From contig NZ_CP178740.1 of the NCBI RefSeq assembly GCF_047324305.1, positions 4,092,001 through 4,156,000 on the forward strand: a DNA stretch of 64,000 nt, written 5' to 3'. The notes below the pieces were generated by a model, which had not been told where the DNA came from, did not search any database, and was given only the letters and a program-made list of their open reading frames with translations. The position numbers and the translations under genes are program-made. The stretch comes from Acerihabitans sp047324305 (GTDB taxonomy: Bacteria > Pseudomonadota > Gammaproteobacteria > Enterobacterales > Enterobacteriaceae). Positions 49,120 through 57,868 of the stretch are shown here, piece by piece; the stretch's first letter is position 1, and the number at the start of each line of letters is the position of its first letter.

Positions 49120-49967
49120 TATGGCAATCTCCCGCGCTGCGGATTAATCCAGTCATTAATGGCGCCGCCCAGCAGGCTCAGCGATGCCACGGTAAAGAAA
49201 ATCGCCACGCCGGGGATGGCGCTCATATACCAGGCGCTTCGCAGGACATCCCGCCCCTGGCCGATCATGCTGCCCCAGGACACGACGTTCGGATCGCCAA
49301 GTCCCAGGAACGATAACGCGGCTTCGGTTAGGATTGCGTGGCCCACCAGCATCGCCAGCATGGCCACCACCGGCATCAGGGCGTTGGGCAGGATATGGAC
49401 AATCAAGATGCGATAATCGCTCATCCCCATCACGTGGGCGGCTTGAATAAAGTCGCTGTTGCGCAGGCGACGGGCTTCCCCCCGGGCCAGGCGCGCCACG
49501 TTCGGCCAGGACGTGGCGGCGATGCCCAGCGTCAGGGTATTGACGGTCGGGCCCAGGATAATCACCAGCACCAGAGTAAAAATCAGCGACGGCATAATTT
49601 GAAACAGTTCAGTGAGCCGCATAAGCTGATTGTCAACCCAGCCGCCGAAATAGCCGGCGACCGCGCCGATCAACAACCCGACCAGCGCGGTGAGCAAGCC
49701 GGTGGTTAAACCGATCCGCAGCGATAGCCGCGCGCCGTAGGCGATGCCGGCCCAGATATCCCGCCCCAGGGTATCGGTGCCCAAAACATGGGCGATATCC
49801 TGACCGGGGAACAGATAAGGGCGCGCCACCATGGCCTGCGGATCGTCCCCGGTCAGCAGCGGGGCGAACACCGCGATAGCGACCACCAGCAACAGGCTCA
49901 ATCCCCCCAGCCAGGCGCGGGGCCGTTTGCGTAATGCGCCGGGCAGGGCGCTCAACAATTCAGTCAT
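49119..49967 (-). CDS. Dipeptide-type ABC transporter permease (DppC-like)
   Basis: A 282-residue permease with an N-terminal helix, the OppC_N region 'HVLGTDTLGRDIWAGIAYGAR' (core GTDTLGRD) and five further helices; the EAA loop is near 'EARRLRNSDFIQAAHVMGMS'-type sequence. It partners DppB and the two ATPases. Overlaps join it to both neighbours. Confidence 0.92.
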   Translation of the reverse strand: MTELLSALPGALRKRPRAWLGGLSLLLVVAIAVFAPLLTGDDPQAMVARPYLFPGQDIAHVLGTDTLGRDIWAGIAYGARLSLRIGLTTGLLTALVGLLIGAVAGYFGGWVDNQLMRLTELFQIMPSLIFTLVLVIILGPTVNTLTLGIAATSWPNVARLARGEARRLRNSDFIQAAHVMGMSDYRILIVHILPNALMPVVAMLAMLVGHAILTEAALSFLGLGDPNVVSWGSMIGQGRDVLRSAWYMSAIPGVAIFFTVASLSLLGGAINDWINPQRGRLP

Positions 49968-50950
49968 CGGCTACCCGCCAATCCGGTGCGGGGGTCCAGC
50001 GCGGCGTGCACCACCTCGGTGAGCACATTCACCATCACCACAAACAGGGAGGTGACGAACAAAATGCCCAGCAGCAAATTGACATCCCGAGTCGTGACGG
50101 CGGACAGCGCCAGCTGACCAAGGCCAGGCCAGGCAAACACGGTTTCAATGGTCACCGAGCCGCTGAGCATGGCGCCGAATTGCAGGCCGGTCAGCGTGAC
50201 GATGGGCAGCAGGGCATTGGGCACGATATGCCGCCAAATCAAGCGCCGGCGGCTACAGCCTTTCGCCTTGGCTGTGCGGATGAAATCCTGCAGCGCCACG
50301 GTAAGTACGGATTCCTGCATCAGCCGGATATACAGCGCCAGATAGCTGAAGGTCAGGCAGCCGGCAGGCATCGCCAAATGTTTTACGGTATCGGTAATGC
50401 GGGCGAAGCCGCGGTGATCGGCCCCCATTTCGCTCATGCCGCTGGACGGCAGCCAGCCCAGGTGCACGGTGAACAGTACGACAATCATCAGGCCCAGCCA
50501 GAATACCGGCATGGAAAACCCTAGGGTCTCCAACAGCGCGATCAGTCGTTCAACATACGGGCGTTTGGTGACCGCCGATATCACCCCCAGTATCATGCCC
50601 AGGATCACCGCCAGCACCAGCGATACTCCCATCAGCAGCAGCGTGGCGGGCAGCCGTTCCAGGATCAACTGGCTGACCGACGCGCTATAGCGGAACGACC
50701 AGCCTAAATCAAACTGCGCGATGTGTTTTAAATACGAAACGAACTGCACGGCCAGGGGCTGATCGCTGCCGAACTGCGCGCGCAGCTGGGCCATAAACTC
50801 GGGCGTCGCCGCGCCGGCCTCGCCGGCGATAACATCCGCCAGATCGCCCGGTACGCTTTTTAGCAGGAAAAAATTGAGCACCACCACCATCAGAGCGATG
50901 GGAACGGCCTGCAGTATCCGCCGAGCTATGAAATATAATACTGTCATCAT
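49964..50950 (-). CDS. Dipeptide-type ABC transporter permease (DppB-like)
   Basis: A 328-residue permease with six helices: 'ARRILQAVPIALMVVVLNF' first, 'PVFWLGLMIVVLFTVHLGWLP' in the middle and the EAA loop 'LQDFIRTAKAKGCSRRRL'. It begins 15 bases after the monooxygenase stop. Two consecutive ATG codons are available, and no strong Shine-Dalgarno decides between them. Confidence 0.92.
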   Translation of the reverse strand: MMTVLYFIARRILQAVPIALMVVVLNFFLLKSVPGDLADVIAGEAGAATPEFMAQLRAQFGSDQPLAVQFVSYLKHIAQFDLGWSFRYSASVSQLILERLPATLLLMGVSLVLAVILGMILGVISAVTKRPYVERLIALLETLGFSMPVFWLGLMIVVLFTVHLGWLPSSGMSEMGADHRGFARITDTVKHLAMPAGCLTFSYLALYIRLMQESVLTVALQDFIRTAKAKGCSRRRLIWRHIVPNALLPIVTLTGLQFGAMLSGSVTIETVFAWPGLGQLALSAVTTRDVNLLLGILFVTSLFVVMVNVLTEVVHAALDPRTGLAGSR

Positions 50951-50965
50951 GGTTACCCAGCCGGT

Positions 50966-52141
50966 TCAGCGCCGTAAACCCGCGTCTTTAAGCAGGGGGA
51001 GTACCGCCTCGCCGAAATACGCCAGGTCAGGTTCGAAATCATAAAACGTCAGCTGCGCGCCATCGCACCCGGCGGCTTTCAGGCGCTGGAGATAACGGGC
51101 GATTTGCGCGGGGTCGCCCACCAGTTGGATATTGCCGCCGACGGCTTTTTGATCGCGCTGGTGGCCGAGGAAGGCCTGGCTGTCGCGCTTTTTCAATGAG
51201 GCGAAAAAGTTGTCCACCGCCACGTGGTCCTGTGCGGCGACAATGGCGTCGTGGTACTCCCAGGCTTCCCGCTCCGTCGGCCGGCAAATCACCATAGGGT
51301 TGATTAACGTGCGCAGGGTGCGGTTGCGGGCGGCGGCGGCGGCCCGGATTTTGGCGGTATGGGCGGGCAGCGCGGCCAGGGAGGCTTCGATCTCCGCTCC
51401 CGCCGGGCTGGTGATAAACACCAGATCGGAATGGCGCGCCGCATATTCTATGCCCGCCGCCGAGCCGGTGGCGTTAACCAGCAGCGGCCGTCCGTATTTG
51501 GGCTGCGGTGAAATATACGCCTGTTCGGTGGACCAGAATTCCCCGGTAAGGGTGATATTGTCCTCGCTGCTCCAGTAAGCTTTGAGGAAGTCGATAAATT
51601 CTTCCGCCATGCGGTAGCGGGTATCATGTTCAATCTGCGGACTGCCGAACATTCTGGCATAGCTGTCCTGGTTGCCGGTCACCATATTCAGTCCCCAGCG
51701 GCCGCCGGTAATACTGTCAAGGGTGGCGCCAAAGCGCGCCAGATGCAGGGGATGCCATGGCCCATAAAGGATATGCAGGGTGGATATCAGCAGGATGCGG
51801 CTGGTTACCGCCCCCAGGGCCGCGGTGGTGATAAACGGGTCCAGGCTGTTGGTCCGGTAGCCGATCTCGCCGCCATAGCCGCCTTTTTGATTCCACTCCG
51901 CCAGGCCGAACACCAGATCCAGCCCTAGCGCTTCGGCTTTCAGGGTCAGGGCTTTGTTGTATTCAAAGTGCCAGTCGGTGGTGCGGGGCAGCGTCGACGG
52001 GCTCCAGCCGCCGCTTTGGATGGGTAGAAATAACCCCAGCAGGAAAGGCTGTTTAAGCACTTCATAAAGCGGACTGCCCGGGATCTCCGCGGGTGTCCTG
52101 GCGCGGGTTGCACGTTCTGCGCCGGATAAGTGTCTGTTCAT
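50966..52141 (-). CDS. LLM-class FMNH2-dependent monooxygenase (SfnG/DmoA/SsuD-like)
   Basis: A 391-residue TIM-barrel flavoprotein of the luciferase-like family. Segments 'TTDWHFEYNKALTLKAEALG', 'GGRWGLNMVTGNQDSYARMFG' and 'HDTRYRMAEEFIDFLKAYW' are like those in dimethylsulfone and alkanesulfonate monooxygenases, which release sulfite from C-S bonds. ATG 52141 with GGAG four bases upstream is preferred; ATG 52162 is also possible. First gene of the sulfur operon, with a 243-base AT-rich promoter region in front in which I found no sigma-54 promoter. No flavin reductase gene is nearby. Confidence 0.88.
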   Translation of the reverse strand: MNRHLSGAERATRARTPAEIPGSPLYEVLKQPFLLGLFLPIQSGGWSPSTLPRTTDWHFEYNKALTLKAEALGLDLVFGLAEWNQKGGYGGEIGYRTNSLDPFITTAALGAVTSRILLISTLHILYGPWHPLHLARFGATLDSITGGRWGLNMVTGNQDSYARMFGSPQIEHDTRYRMAEEFIDFLKAYWSSEDNITLTGEFWSTEQAYISPQPKYGRPLLVNATGSAAGIEYAARHSDLVFITSPAGAEIEASLAALPAHTAKIRAAAAARNRTLRTLINPMVICRPTEREAWEYHDAIVAAQDHVAVDNFFASLKKRDSQAFLGHQRDQKAVGGNIQLVGDPAQIARYLQRLKAAGCDGAQLTFYDFEPDLAYFGEAVLPLLKDAGLRR

Positions 52142-52384
52142 ACCGCTCCACACGGCCAACATGGGCCTTTTTTAAGGTGAAGCAATACTAGAGGCGGCCG
52201 GGAAAAGCGGAAAATGCGAATAACGGATATATTTATGCGTTTTTACCGCTTAAAGGGCCAGCAATGCAGAGAGGACTTAATAACATTATGTTTTTAATAG
52301 ATAAAAATAAAATCGTTTTGAGCGATCATGACGGATATACATCCGGAATGCTAATAGATAAATTTATTTCCCTTAACCATTCCT

Positions 52385-53269
52385 TTAACGGTTGGCATGC
52401 AGCCGTTTTTGCCCCGACAGGCTGTTGGCCAGCACGTCGAATGCTTGCCGCACCAGGGTATTACCGCTGCCCGGCCGGCACCACAGATAAAACTGCGTGT
52501 CCGGCAAGCGCGGCAAACCATCCCCTTCGCCGAGTACGCGCATATCGCCGTCCAGCATCTCGATGCTGCGCGCGGTGATGCCCAGCCGCGCTTTGATTGC
52601 CGCCTTGATGCCCAGCAAATTGGAGGTGGTGTAAGCCTGGTGCCAGCGCACCTGGGCCGCATCCAGCGCCTCCACCGCCACCCGGCGAAAAATGCTGGGA
52701 TAATCCGCCAGCACCAGCGGCAGCGGCTCCTGCGGCACATGCACATACTGGGCGGCGCACACCCAGACGGTGGGGGAGGTGCGCAGCAAAATCCCGTCCA
52801 GCGCCGGGTCCAGCCGGGTGGAAATGGTCATGTCGATTTCACCCCGGTGCAGCGCTTCCATTAAAAACGGACTGCGCCCGACGTCCAGTTGCAAACTCAG
52901 CTTCGGCGCCCAGCGGGCGATATGGCTTAACAGCGGGGGCAGCAGCGTTTCCGATACATCGTGCGGGGAGCCGATGCGCAGCACGCCGGAAAAACGGCTG
53001 TCTTTCAGCGATCGGAAGGCGTCATCGTTGAGGATCAACAGATCCCGGGCGTAGCTTAATAATTGCCGGCCCTGCTGGGTGAGCTGCTTATTGCGCCCTT
53101 CTTTTTGAAACAAGGTGGTGCCCACCAGCGTTTCCAGCCGCTGCATTTGCTGGGTGACGGCCCCCTGGGTACGGCCGACCTGGGTACCCGCCCGGGAAAA
53201 GGTTTGTAAATCGGCCACCGCGACAAAGGTTCGTAACAATTCAATATCCAGATTTTCAGTATTCGTCAT
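52385..53269 (-). CDS. LysR-family transcriptional regulator
   Basis: A 294-residue regulator with the N-terminal helix-turn-helix ('LRTFVAVADLQTFSRAGTQVGRTQGAVTQQMQRLE', core 'VGRTQGAVTQQMQRLE') and a LysR effector-binding domain from about residue 90. ATG 53269 is preferred because it starts just before the helix-turn-helix ('MTNTENLDIELLRTF'); the frame runs to 53347. It lies directly upstream of and in the same direction as the sulfur operon and is its likely regulator, perhaps sensing sulfate status as CysB and Cbl do (inference). Confidence 0.9.
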   Translation of the reverse strand: MTNTENLDIELLRTFVAVADLQTFSRAGTQVGRTQGAVTQQMQRLETLVGTTLFQKEGRNKQLTQQGRQLLSYARDLLILNDDAFRSLKDSRFSGVLRIGSPHDVSETLLPPLLSHIARWAPKLSLQLDVGRSPFLMEALHRGEIDMTISTRLDPALDGILLRTSPTVWVCAAQYVHVPQEPLPLVLADYPSIFRRVAVEALDAAQVRWHQAYTTSNLLGIKAAIKARLGITARSIEMLDGDMRVLGEGDGLPRLPDTQFYLWCRPGSGNTLVRQAFDVLANSLSGQKRLHANR

Positions 53270-53356
53270 GTTCAGGATCGGCCATTGTTTTTCGCGGGTT
53301 GCAATCCGCCCGGGGAGATTGTCGTCGGGTAAGGTAAAAGATGTCAAAGAACATAA

Positions 53357-53785
53357 TTAACTAACTAATGTTGCACTACTGACTCTGTTTTCGTGTTCTG
53401 CTATCTGATTACAAGGCCGCAGGGCAGTCACACTCACGATATCCAGATTAATCATGTCCAGCGTCTCATTGAGTGGTTGATCCCGAAAGCTGCCCTGTAA
53501 ACCTTGGCCAGCATTATTAATAAGAGTATCAACCACAATATTTCGTTGCGTTAATCGACTGTGCAGATCGCTGATAGCAAACATATCGGATAGATCTACC
53601 TGTTCAACGATCACTTCAGTTTTGTCACTTTCGCGTAATTCCTGTGCCATAGATTCAAGCTTAGTCAGTCGCCGTGCCACCAGAATGAGCGATTTTTCCT
53701 GAGCGGTAAACTGACGCGCACACTCTTCACCAAATCCGCCAGAGGCTCCGGTAATAAGTACCCATCCCTTATTGATGGTTGTCAT
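53357..53785 (-). pseudogene. Truncated short-chain dehydrogenase
   Basis: The N-terminal half of an SDR is intact: 'VLITGASGGFGEECARQF' (TGxxxGxG NADP-binding motif) and 'LINNAGQGLQGSF' (NNAG). Family similarity stops after 'NLDIVSVTAL', near 53425; the last 15 residues are unrelated, and the catalytic Ser and YxxxK are missing. About 100-120 residues are lost. The frame ends at 53357. It is probably an inactive relic at a rearrangement boundary. ATG 53785 is the family-like start. Confidence 0.75.
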
Positions 53786-53932
53786 ATTAATCACTCAAGT
53801 TGTGTCGTGTAAGGTGTGCCGGAAGCTGTTGCGTTCACCGCCTATGGTTACGTCATTGGCCGGTGTTATTTTCTATAATAAAGGCTGTACTTTGTCATTG
53901 CCGTGAAACCCTACCTATCCCTCACTGGTCAT

Positions 53933-54418
53933 CTACGGCTGAATACCGGCCAAAAAATCAAATTCCGCATCGGTAGTCATTACGCAGGCCTGGCCCAGCA
54001 GGGAACAAAAACGCTGTGTTTTTTCACTGGCGTTTGTCAGGAGCACTATCGGTTTATCGATGTCTAAGCCATAAGCCAGCTTTATCCTGACGCAGTCAGA
54101 GTGCCGGAACAAAATGCGCAGGGTCTGACAGGAAACATCCGGTACCAGAGAAATTAATGTCTGTGTACTGCGCATTTTCAGCTGCTTTGCCATATCCGCT
54201 AAGGCGTGGGGGGCAACGCTGAGAATGATGATTTCAACTTCATCAGTTACCGCCTGATGATCGTCCAATGTCCAGCATGGGAATGCCCTTGCCAGCCTTT
54301 GAGCCCGCTCACCGTTTCCGGGCGAGAGAAATACCTGCAGGTCGGGCACGGCCAGAAATAATGCTGTTATTATTTTTTCGGATAACGCATCTACACCAAG
54401 AATTCCTATCCTGCTCAT
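53933..54418 (-). pseudogene. Fragment of a pyrroline-5-carboxylate reductase-like protein
   Basis: A 161-residue frame resembling only the Rossmann half of P5CR-like proteins: 'IGILGVDALSEKII' replaces the normal GxGxMA motif, and 'IIILSVAPHALADMAKQL' and 'LISLVPDVSCQTLRILF' align with the family. The C-terminal dimerisation domain is absent. The degenerate nucleotide loop and the truncation suggest a decayed gene, although a small functional protein cannot be excluded. Confidence 0.55.
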
Positions 54419-54521
54419 GACGCCCCCGGCTATCAGTATCTTTACGCTGTGTTATCAGCGGTAAAAGTGGGCCACCTCTGCGGCGGTAAATGCACTCGGG
54501 TCCCTGAAAATAGGCTGCATC

Positions 54522-55979
54522 TCATGGCGTCTCAGTTTGGGTTGCTGGCGGCTGCCAGCCTCCTCCGAGCGCCCTGAACGCGGCGACAGCGGCGCGGGCA
54601 GACTCAGTCTGAGCCTGCGCACGGGTGTCGGAAGCCTGCAGCAGAGTTTCATCATCATGGAGAACATCAATCAGACTCGCCGTCCCTTGCTGGTAGGCGA
54701 TAAAAGACGACTGGCGAGCGCTTGCCAGGGCGTTTTCACCGCTCATCAGCAAGGCGGTCTGCGTTTCATGGTTGACCAGAGCGGAGAAGGCATTTTCAAC
54801 ATCTTCAGTGGCGCGTAACACCGAAAGACGGTAGGCGGCGAGCGCCTCCGCTTCCTGGCCTTTCGCCTGGTCTATCTGGGCGTTGATACGGCCAAAGTCG
54901 AAGAGCCGCCAGCGTAGTCCCAGTATTCCTGCCGACTGGCTGGCGCCGCTGGAGAATAGATTGTCGCCGGAAACCGCCGTCGCGCTGCCGAGTAATGCGC
55001 TGAGAGAAAACGTCGGGTAATACTCGCTGACGGCGGCGCCTATACGTGCATTGGCGGCCGCCAGATGGCGCTCCGCCACGATAATATCGGGTCTGCGGCG
55101 CAGCAGGTCGGCAGGTGTGCCCGTTGCGGTGATCTGCGGGGCCTGCGGGATGGCCTCCTGCGTAGCCAACTGGGTGCGATGGGTGCCGGGCGGGGTGCCA
55201 AGCATAACGTCTAATGCATTCATCGCGGCATCGATGCCTGTCCGCAGAACCGGCACGGTGGCCTGAACCTGTGCCAGCGCCCCTTCGGTCTGGCGCACCT
55301 GATACTCGGGAGCCAGTCCTTTATAGTGGAGCAGTCGCACTTTCTCCAGCAGCGCCTGTTGCGTACTGATCTGCTTATTCGCGATGGCCAGCCGGGCCTG
55401 TAACCCGCGCAGGGTGATATAGATATCAGCGGTCTGGGCCGCAACGGCAAGGCGGACCGCGGTAACGCCTGCCTCGGAGGCCTGATAATCAGCCAGTGCG
55501 GCCTGGCGACCGCGTCGCAGTCCCCCGAAAACGTCAATCTCCCAGCTGGCATTCAAATCGGTTTCATAGCTGTTGCCGTAGCGATTATAATCCGGCGTTG
55601 AGCTGAGGACCTGGCCCAGCGGCGTTTCGACCGACTGATACGCCCGCGCGGCCTGTCCGCTGATGTTACCGGACGGCAGGAGGGCAGCGGTTGCCGCGCC
55701 AAGCCCGGCGCGGGCCTGTGCCATTCTGGCCGTTGCCTGAGCGAGATCGAGATTCTGGGCGAGCGCGTCAGACACGAACGTACTTAACCGGGGGTCGTTA
55801 AAACCTTCCCACCAGACAGCAAAACTGGCGGGGCGGGATACCTCTCTCTGCGTCACGGCGGGCTGAGAAAGATATTGCTTTGAAAGCGGTGCATCGGGAC
55901 GATGATAATCCGGCCCGACGGCACAACCTGCCAGTAAGCCGGTACTTACCGCCAGGGCAAGAGTACGCAGGAGGAACAT
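54522..55979 (-). CDS. RND efflux outer-membrane factor, NodT-family lipoprotein
   Basis: A 485-residue TolC-like channel. The signal peptide has a lipobox 'GLLAGCAVGPDYHRP' (Cys near residue 19), typical of NodT/OprM proteins, followed by two outer-membrane efflux repeats ('YETDLNASWEIDVFGGLRRGR' and 'LRWRLFDFGRINAQIDQAKG'). ATG 55979 with AAGG seven bases upstream is preferred over TTG 55997. It is divergent from the tetR gene and the pump genes, and the shared control region carries an operator-like repeat. A 21-codon frame of unknown meaning follows its stop. Confidence 0.92.
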   Translation of the reverse strand: MFLLRTLALAVSTGLLAGCAVGPDYHRPDAPLSKQYLSQPAVTQREVSRPASFAVWWEGFNDPRLSTFVSDALAQNLDLAQATARMAQARAGLGAATAALLPSGNISGQAARAYQSVETPLGQVLSSTPDYNRYGNSYETDLNASWEIDVFGGLRRGRQAALADYQASEAGVTAVRLAVAAQTADIYITLRGLQARLAIANKQISTQQALLEKVRLLHYKGLAPEYQVRQTEGALAQVQATVPVLRTGIDAAMNALDVMLGTPPGTHRTQLATQEAIPQAPQITATGTPADLLRRRPDIIVAERHLAAANARIGAAVSEYYPTFSLSALLGSATAVSGDNLFSSGASQSAGILGLRWRLFDFGRINAQIDQAKGQEAEALAAYRLSVLRATEDVENAFSALVNHETQTALLMSGENALASARQSSFIAYQQGTASLIDVLHDDETLLQASDTRAQAQTESARAAVAAFRALGGGWQPPATQTETP

Positions 55980-56006
55980 TGGTAAGCCTTGAGTCAATTT
56001 TGTATT

Positions 56007-56030
56007 GTGACTACATTACCAAATGGTCAC
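56007..56030. promoter_or_regulatory. Operator between the NodT-type and tetR genes
   Basis: GTGACTA (56007-56013) and TGGTCAC (56024-56030) are separated by ten bases and are inverted with one mismatch. A minus-strand -35 box TTGACA lies at 56040-56035 just beside it, so the site overlaps the NodT-type promoter. The same 7-10-7 pattern occurs before the pump genes, which points to the TetR protein as binder. Confidence 0.68.
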
Positions 56031-56068
56031 GTGTTGTCAATCGGGGGCTATTGAGCTAAGCTGGAAAA

Positions 56069-56683
56069 ATGACAAAACACACAACGGTACATCCCCCACG
56101 GGGACCTTCGGACCACAGCGTTCGGGATCAGGTCGTGGAAGCCGCCACGGAGCACTTCGGGCATTTCGGCTATGAGAAAACCACCGTGTCAGACCTGGCT
56201 AAAGCAATTGGTTTTTCAAAGGCTTATATTTATAAGTTTTTTGATTCCAAGCAGGCAATCGGCGAGGTGATCTGCTCTAACCGGCTGGACATGATCATGG
56301 CGATTGTCAATTCAGCGATCGCCGGGGCGCCGACGGCATCCGAAAAGTTAAGGCGCCTGTTCAGGGCGCTCACTGAAGCTGGCAGCGATTTATTTTTTCA
56401 CGATCGCAAGCTTTATGACATCGCGGCTGTGGCAGCGCAGGATAAATGGCCTTCCGCTCAAATACATGAAGAACGTTTGCGGCAACTCATTCAACAGATC
56501 ATTCAGGAAGGGCGGCTTACGGGCGAATTTGAGCGGAAAACGCCGCTCGATGAGGCTACCCATGCCATATATCTGGTCATGCGACCTTATATCAGTCCGG
56601 TACAACTGCAATACAACCTGGAGACGGCCCCGGCGGCCGCTGCACTTTTGTCCTCACTCATACTGAGAAGCCTATCGCCCTAG
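56069..56683 (+). CDS. TetR-family regulator of the efflux locus
   Basis: A 204-residue repressor. The TetR helix-turn-helix is 'VSDLAKAIGFSKAYIYKFFDSKQAI' (core 'AIGFSKAYIYKFFDSK', about residues 44-60), followed by a helical ligand domain. It stands between the two arms of the efflux locus with an operator on each side, so it probably represses both and itself. The inducing drug is unknown. Confidence 0.92.
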   Translation: MTKHTTVHPPRGPSDHSVRDQVVEAATEHFGHFGYEKTTVSDLAKAIGFSKAYIYKFFDSKQAIGEVICSNRLDMIMAIVNSAIAGAPTASEKLRRLFRALTEAGSDLFFHDRKLYDIAAVAAQDKWPSAQIHEERLRQLIQQIIQEGRLTGEFERKTPLDEATHAIYLVMRPYISPVQLQYNLETAPAAAALLSSLILRSLSP

Positions 56684-56686
56684 ATT

Positions 56687-56722
56687 GTGACTATTGACAT
56701 TATTAGTCACTAGTCTGAGAAT
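56687..56722 (+). promoter_or_regulatory. Promoter and operator of the pump genes
   Basis: GTGACTA (56687-56693) and TAGTCAC (56704-56710) form a perfect inverted repeat with a ten-base spacer. A consensus -35 box TTGACA (56694-56699) lies inside the spacer and a -10-like GAGAAT is at 56717-56722 (17-base spacing). A repressor bound here would block RNA polymerase directly. Confidence 0.75.
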
Positions 56723-56758
56723 GAGGTTACTGTCCAGTTGACTTCATTAAGGGAACCC

Positions 56759-57868
56759 ATGCTCAGGCTTAAACCCGCCACCTTAGCTGTTTGCCTGCTG
56801 CCGCTTGCCCTGGCGGCATGCGGCGACACTACCGGCACCGACGATCCACGTACTCAGCCTCCTCTGGTCAGGGCTGCGACCGTGGTGAGCGCTGTCGACG
56901 TCTCCCGCGCATTCACCGGCGTTGTTGTCGCCCGTATTCAAAGCGATCTCGGCTTCAGGGTACAGGGTAAAATTCTCGAACGTCTGGTGGATGCCGGTCA
57001 GGCCGTTAAACGCGGTCAGCCGCTGATGCGTCTGGATCCCGTGGACCTGGGCCTGCAGGCGCAGGCGCAGCAACAGGCTGCCGCGGCGGCGCGCGCGCGC
57101 GCCAGACAAACTGCTGATGACGCAGCCCGTTACCGTGGTCTGGTCGCTGCCGGTGCCGTTTCCGCATCGGCCTACGATCAGATAAAGGCCGCGGCAGATA
57201 CGGCTAAAGCTGAACTCAGCGCTGCCCAGGCTCAGGCTAATGTGGCGCAAAACGCGACGGGTTATGCCGTGCTGCTGGCCGACGCCGATGGAGTGGTCAT
57301 GGATACGCTGGCTGAACCGGGTCAGGTGGTCAGCGCCGGGCAGCCTGTCATCCGGCTGGCCAGGGCGGGCCAGCGCGAGGCCGACGTACAGTTACCTGAG
57401 ACGCTAAGACCTGCGCCGGGCAGCGAGGCTCAGGCAACGCTCTACGGCACCGGTAATCAGCAGGTTGCGGCAAAACTTCGCCTTCTTTCCGATGCGGCTG
57501 ACCCGGTGACGCGCACCTTTGAGGCGAGATATGTGCTGGAGGGCGCGCTGGCTAATGCCCCGCTGGGGTCTACCGTGACGCTTCACATTGCCGAAGACAA
57601 AACAACGCTGCCGGTCATGCAGGTGCCCTTAGCGGCACTCTATGATCCTGGTAAAGGGCCGGGCGTCTGGGGCATTTCCGGTCAGCCCGCAAGGGTGTCC
57701 TGGCGAACGGTTCAGGTGCTCGGCCTTGGGGATGACGCCGCAAGGGTGACCGGGAGTCTTAAGCCGGGTGAACAGGTGGTCGCCCTGGGGGCGCACTTGC
57801 TGCATGACGGTGAAACCGTACGCACGGCTCAGCAAGGCGATGACAGCGTTGCGGGGAGTAAGCCATGA
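56759..57868 (+). CDS. RND efflux membrane fusion lipoprotein
   Basis: A 369-residue HlyD-type periplasmic adaptor. Lipobox 'PLALAACGD' (Cys near residue 20), then the lipoyl halves 'DLGFRVQGKILERLVDAGQ' and 'ADGVVMDTLAEPGQVVSAGQPV', with an alpha-helical hairpin between them (about residues 95-170). ATG 56759 with AAGGGA upstream is preferred over TTG 56738. Its stop overlaps the pump start (ATGA). Confidence 0.92.
   Translation: MLRLKPATLAVCLLPLALAACGDTTGTDDPRTQPPLVRAATVVSAVDVSRAFTGVVVARIQSDLGFRVQGKILERLVDAGQAVKRGQPLMRLDPVDLGLQAQAQQQAAAAARARARQTADDAARYRGLVAAGAVSASAYDQIKAAADTAKAELSAAQAQANVAQNATGYAVLLADADGVVMDTLAEPGQVVSAGQPVIRLARAGQREADVQLPETLRPAPGSEAQATLYGTGNQQVAAKLRLLSDAADPVTRTFEARYVLEGALANAPLGSTVTLHIAEDKTTLPVMQVPLAALYDPGKGPGVWGISGQPARVSWRTVQVLGLGDDAARVTGSLKPGEQVVALGAHLLHDGETVRTAQQGDDSVAGSKP

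Noticed and set aside
52142..52384. Possible sigma-54 promoter before the sulfur operon, as found for Pseudomonas sfn genes
   Set aside because: No GC-N10-CC arrangement with consensus flanks is present on the minus strand; a LysR-regulated sigma-70 promoter is more likely.
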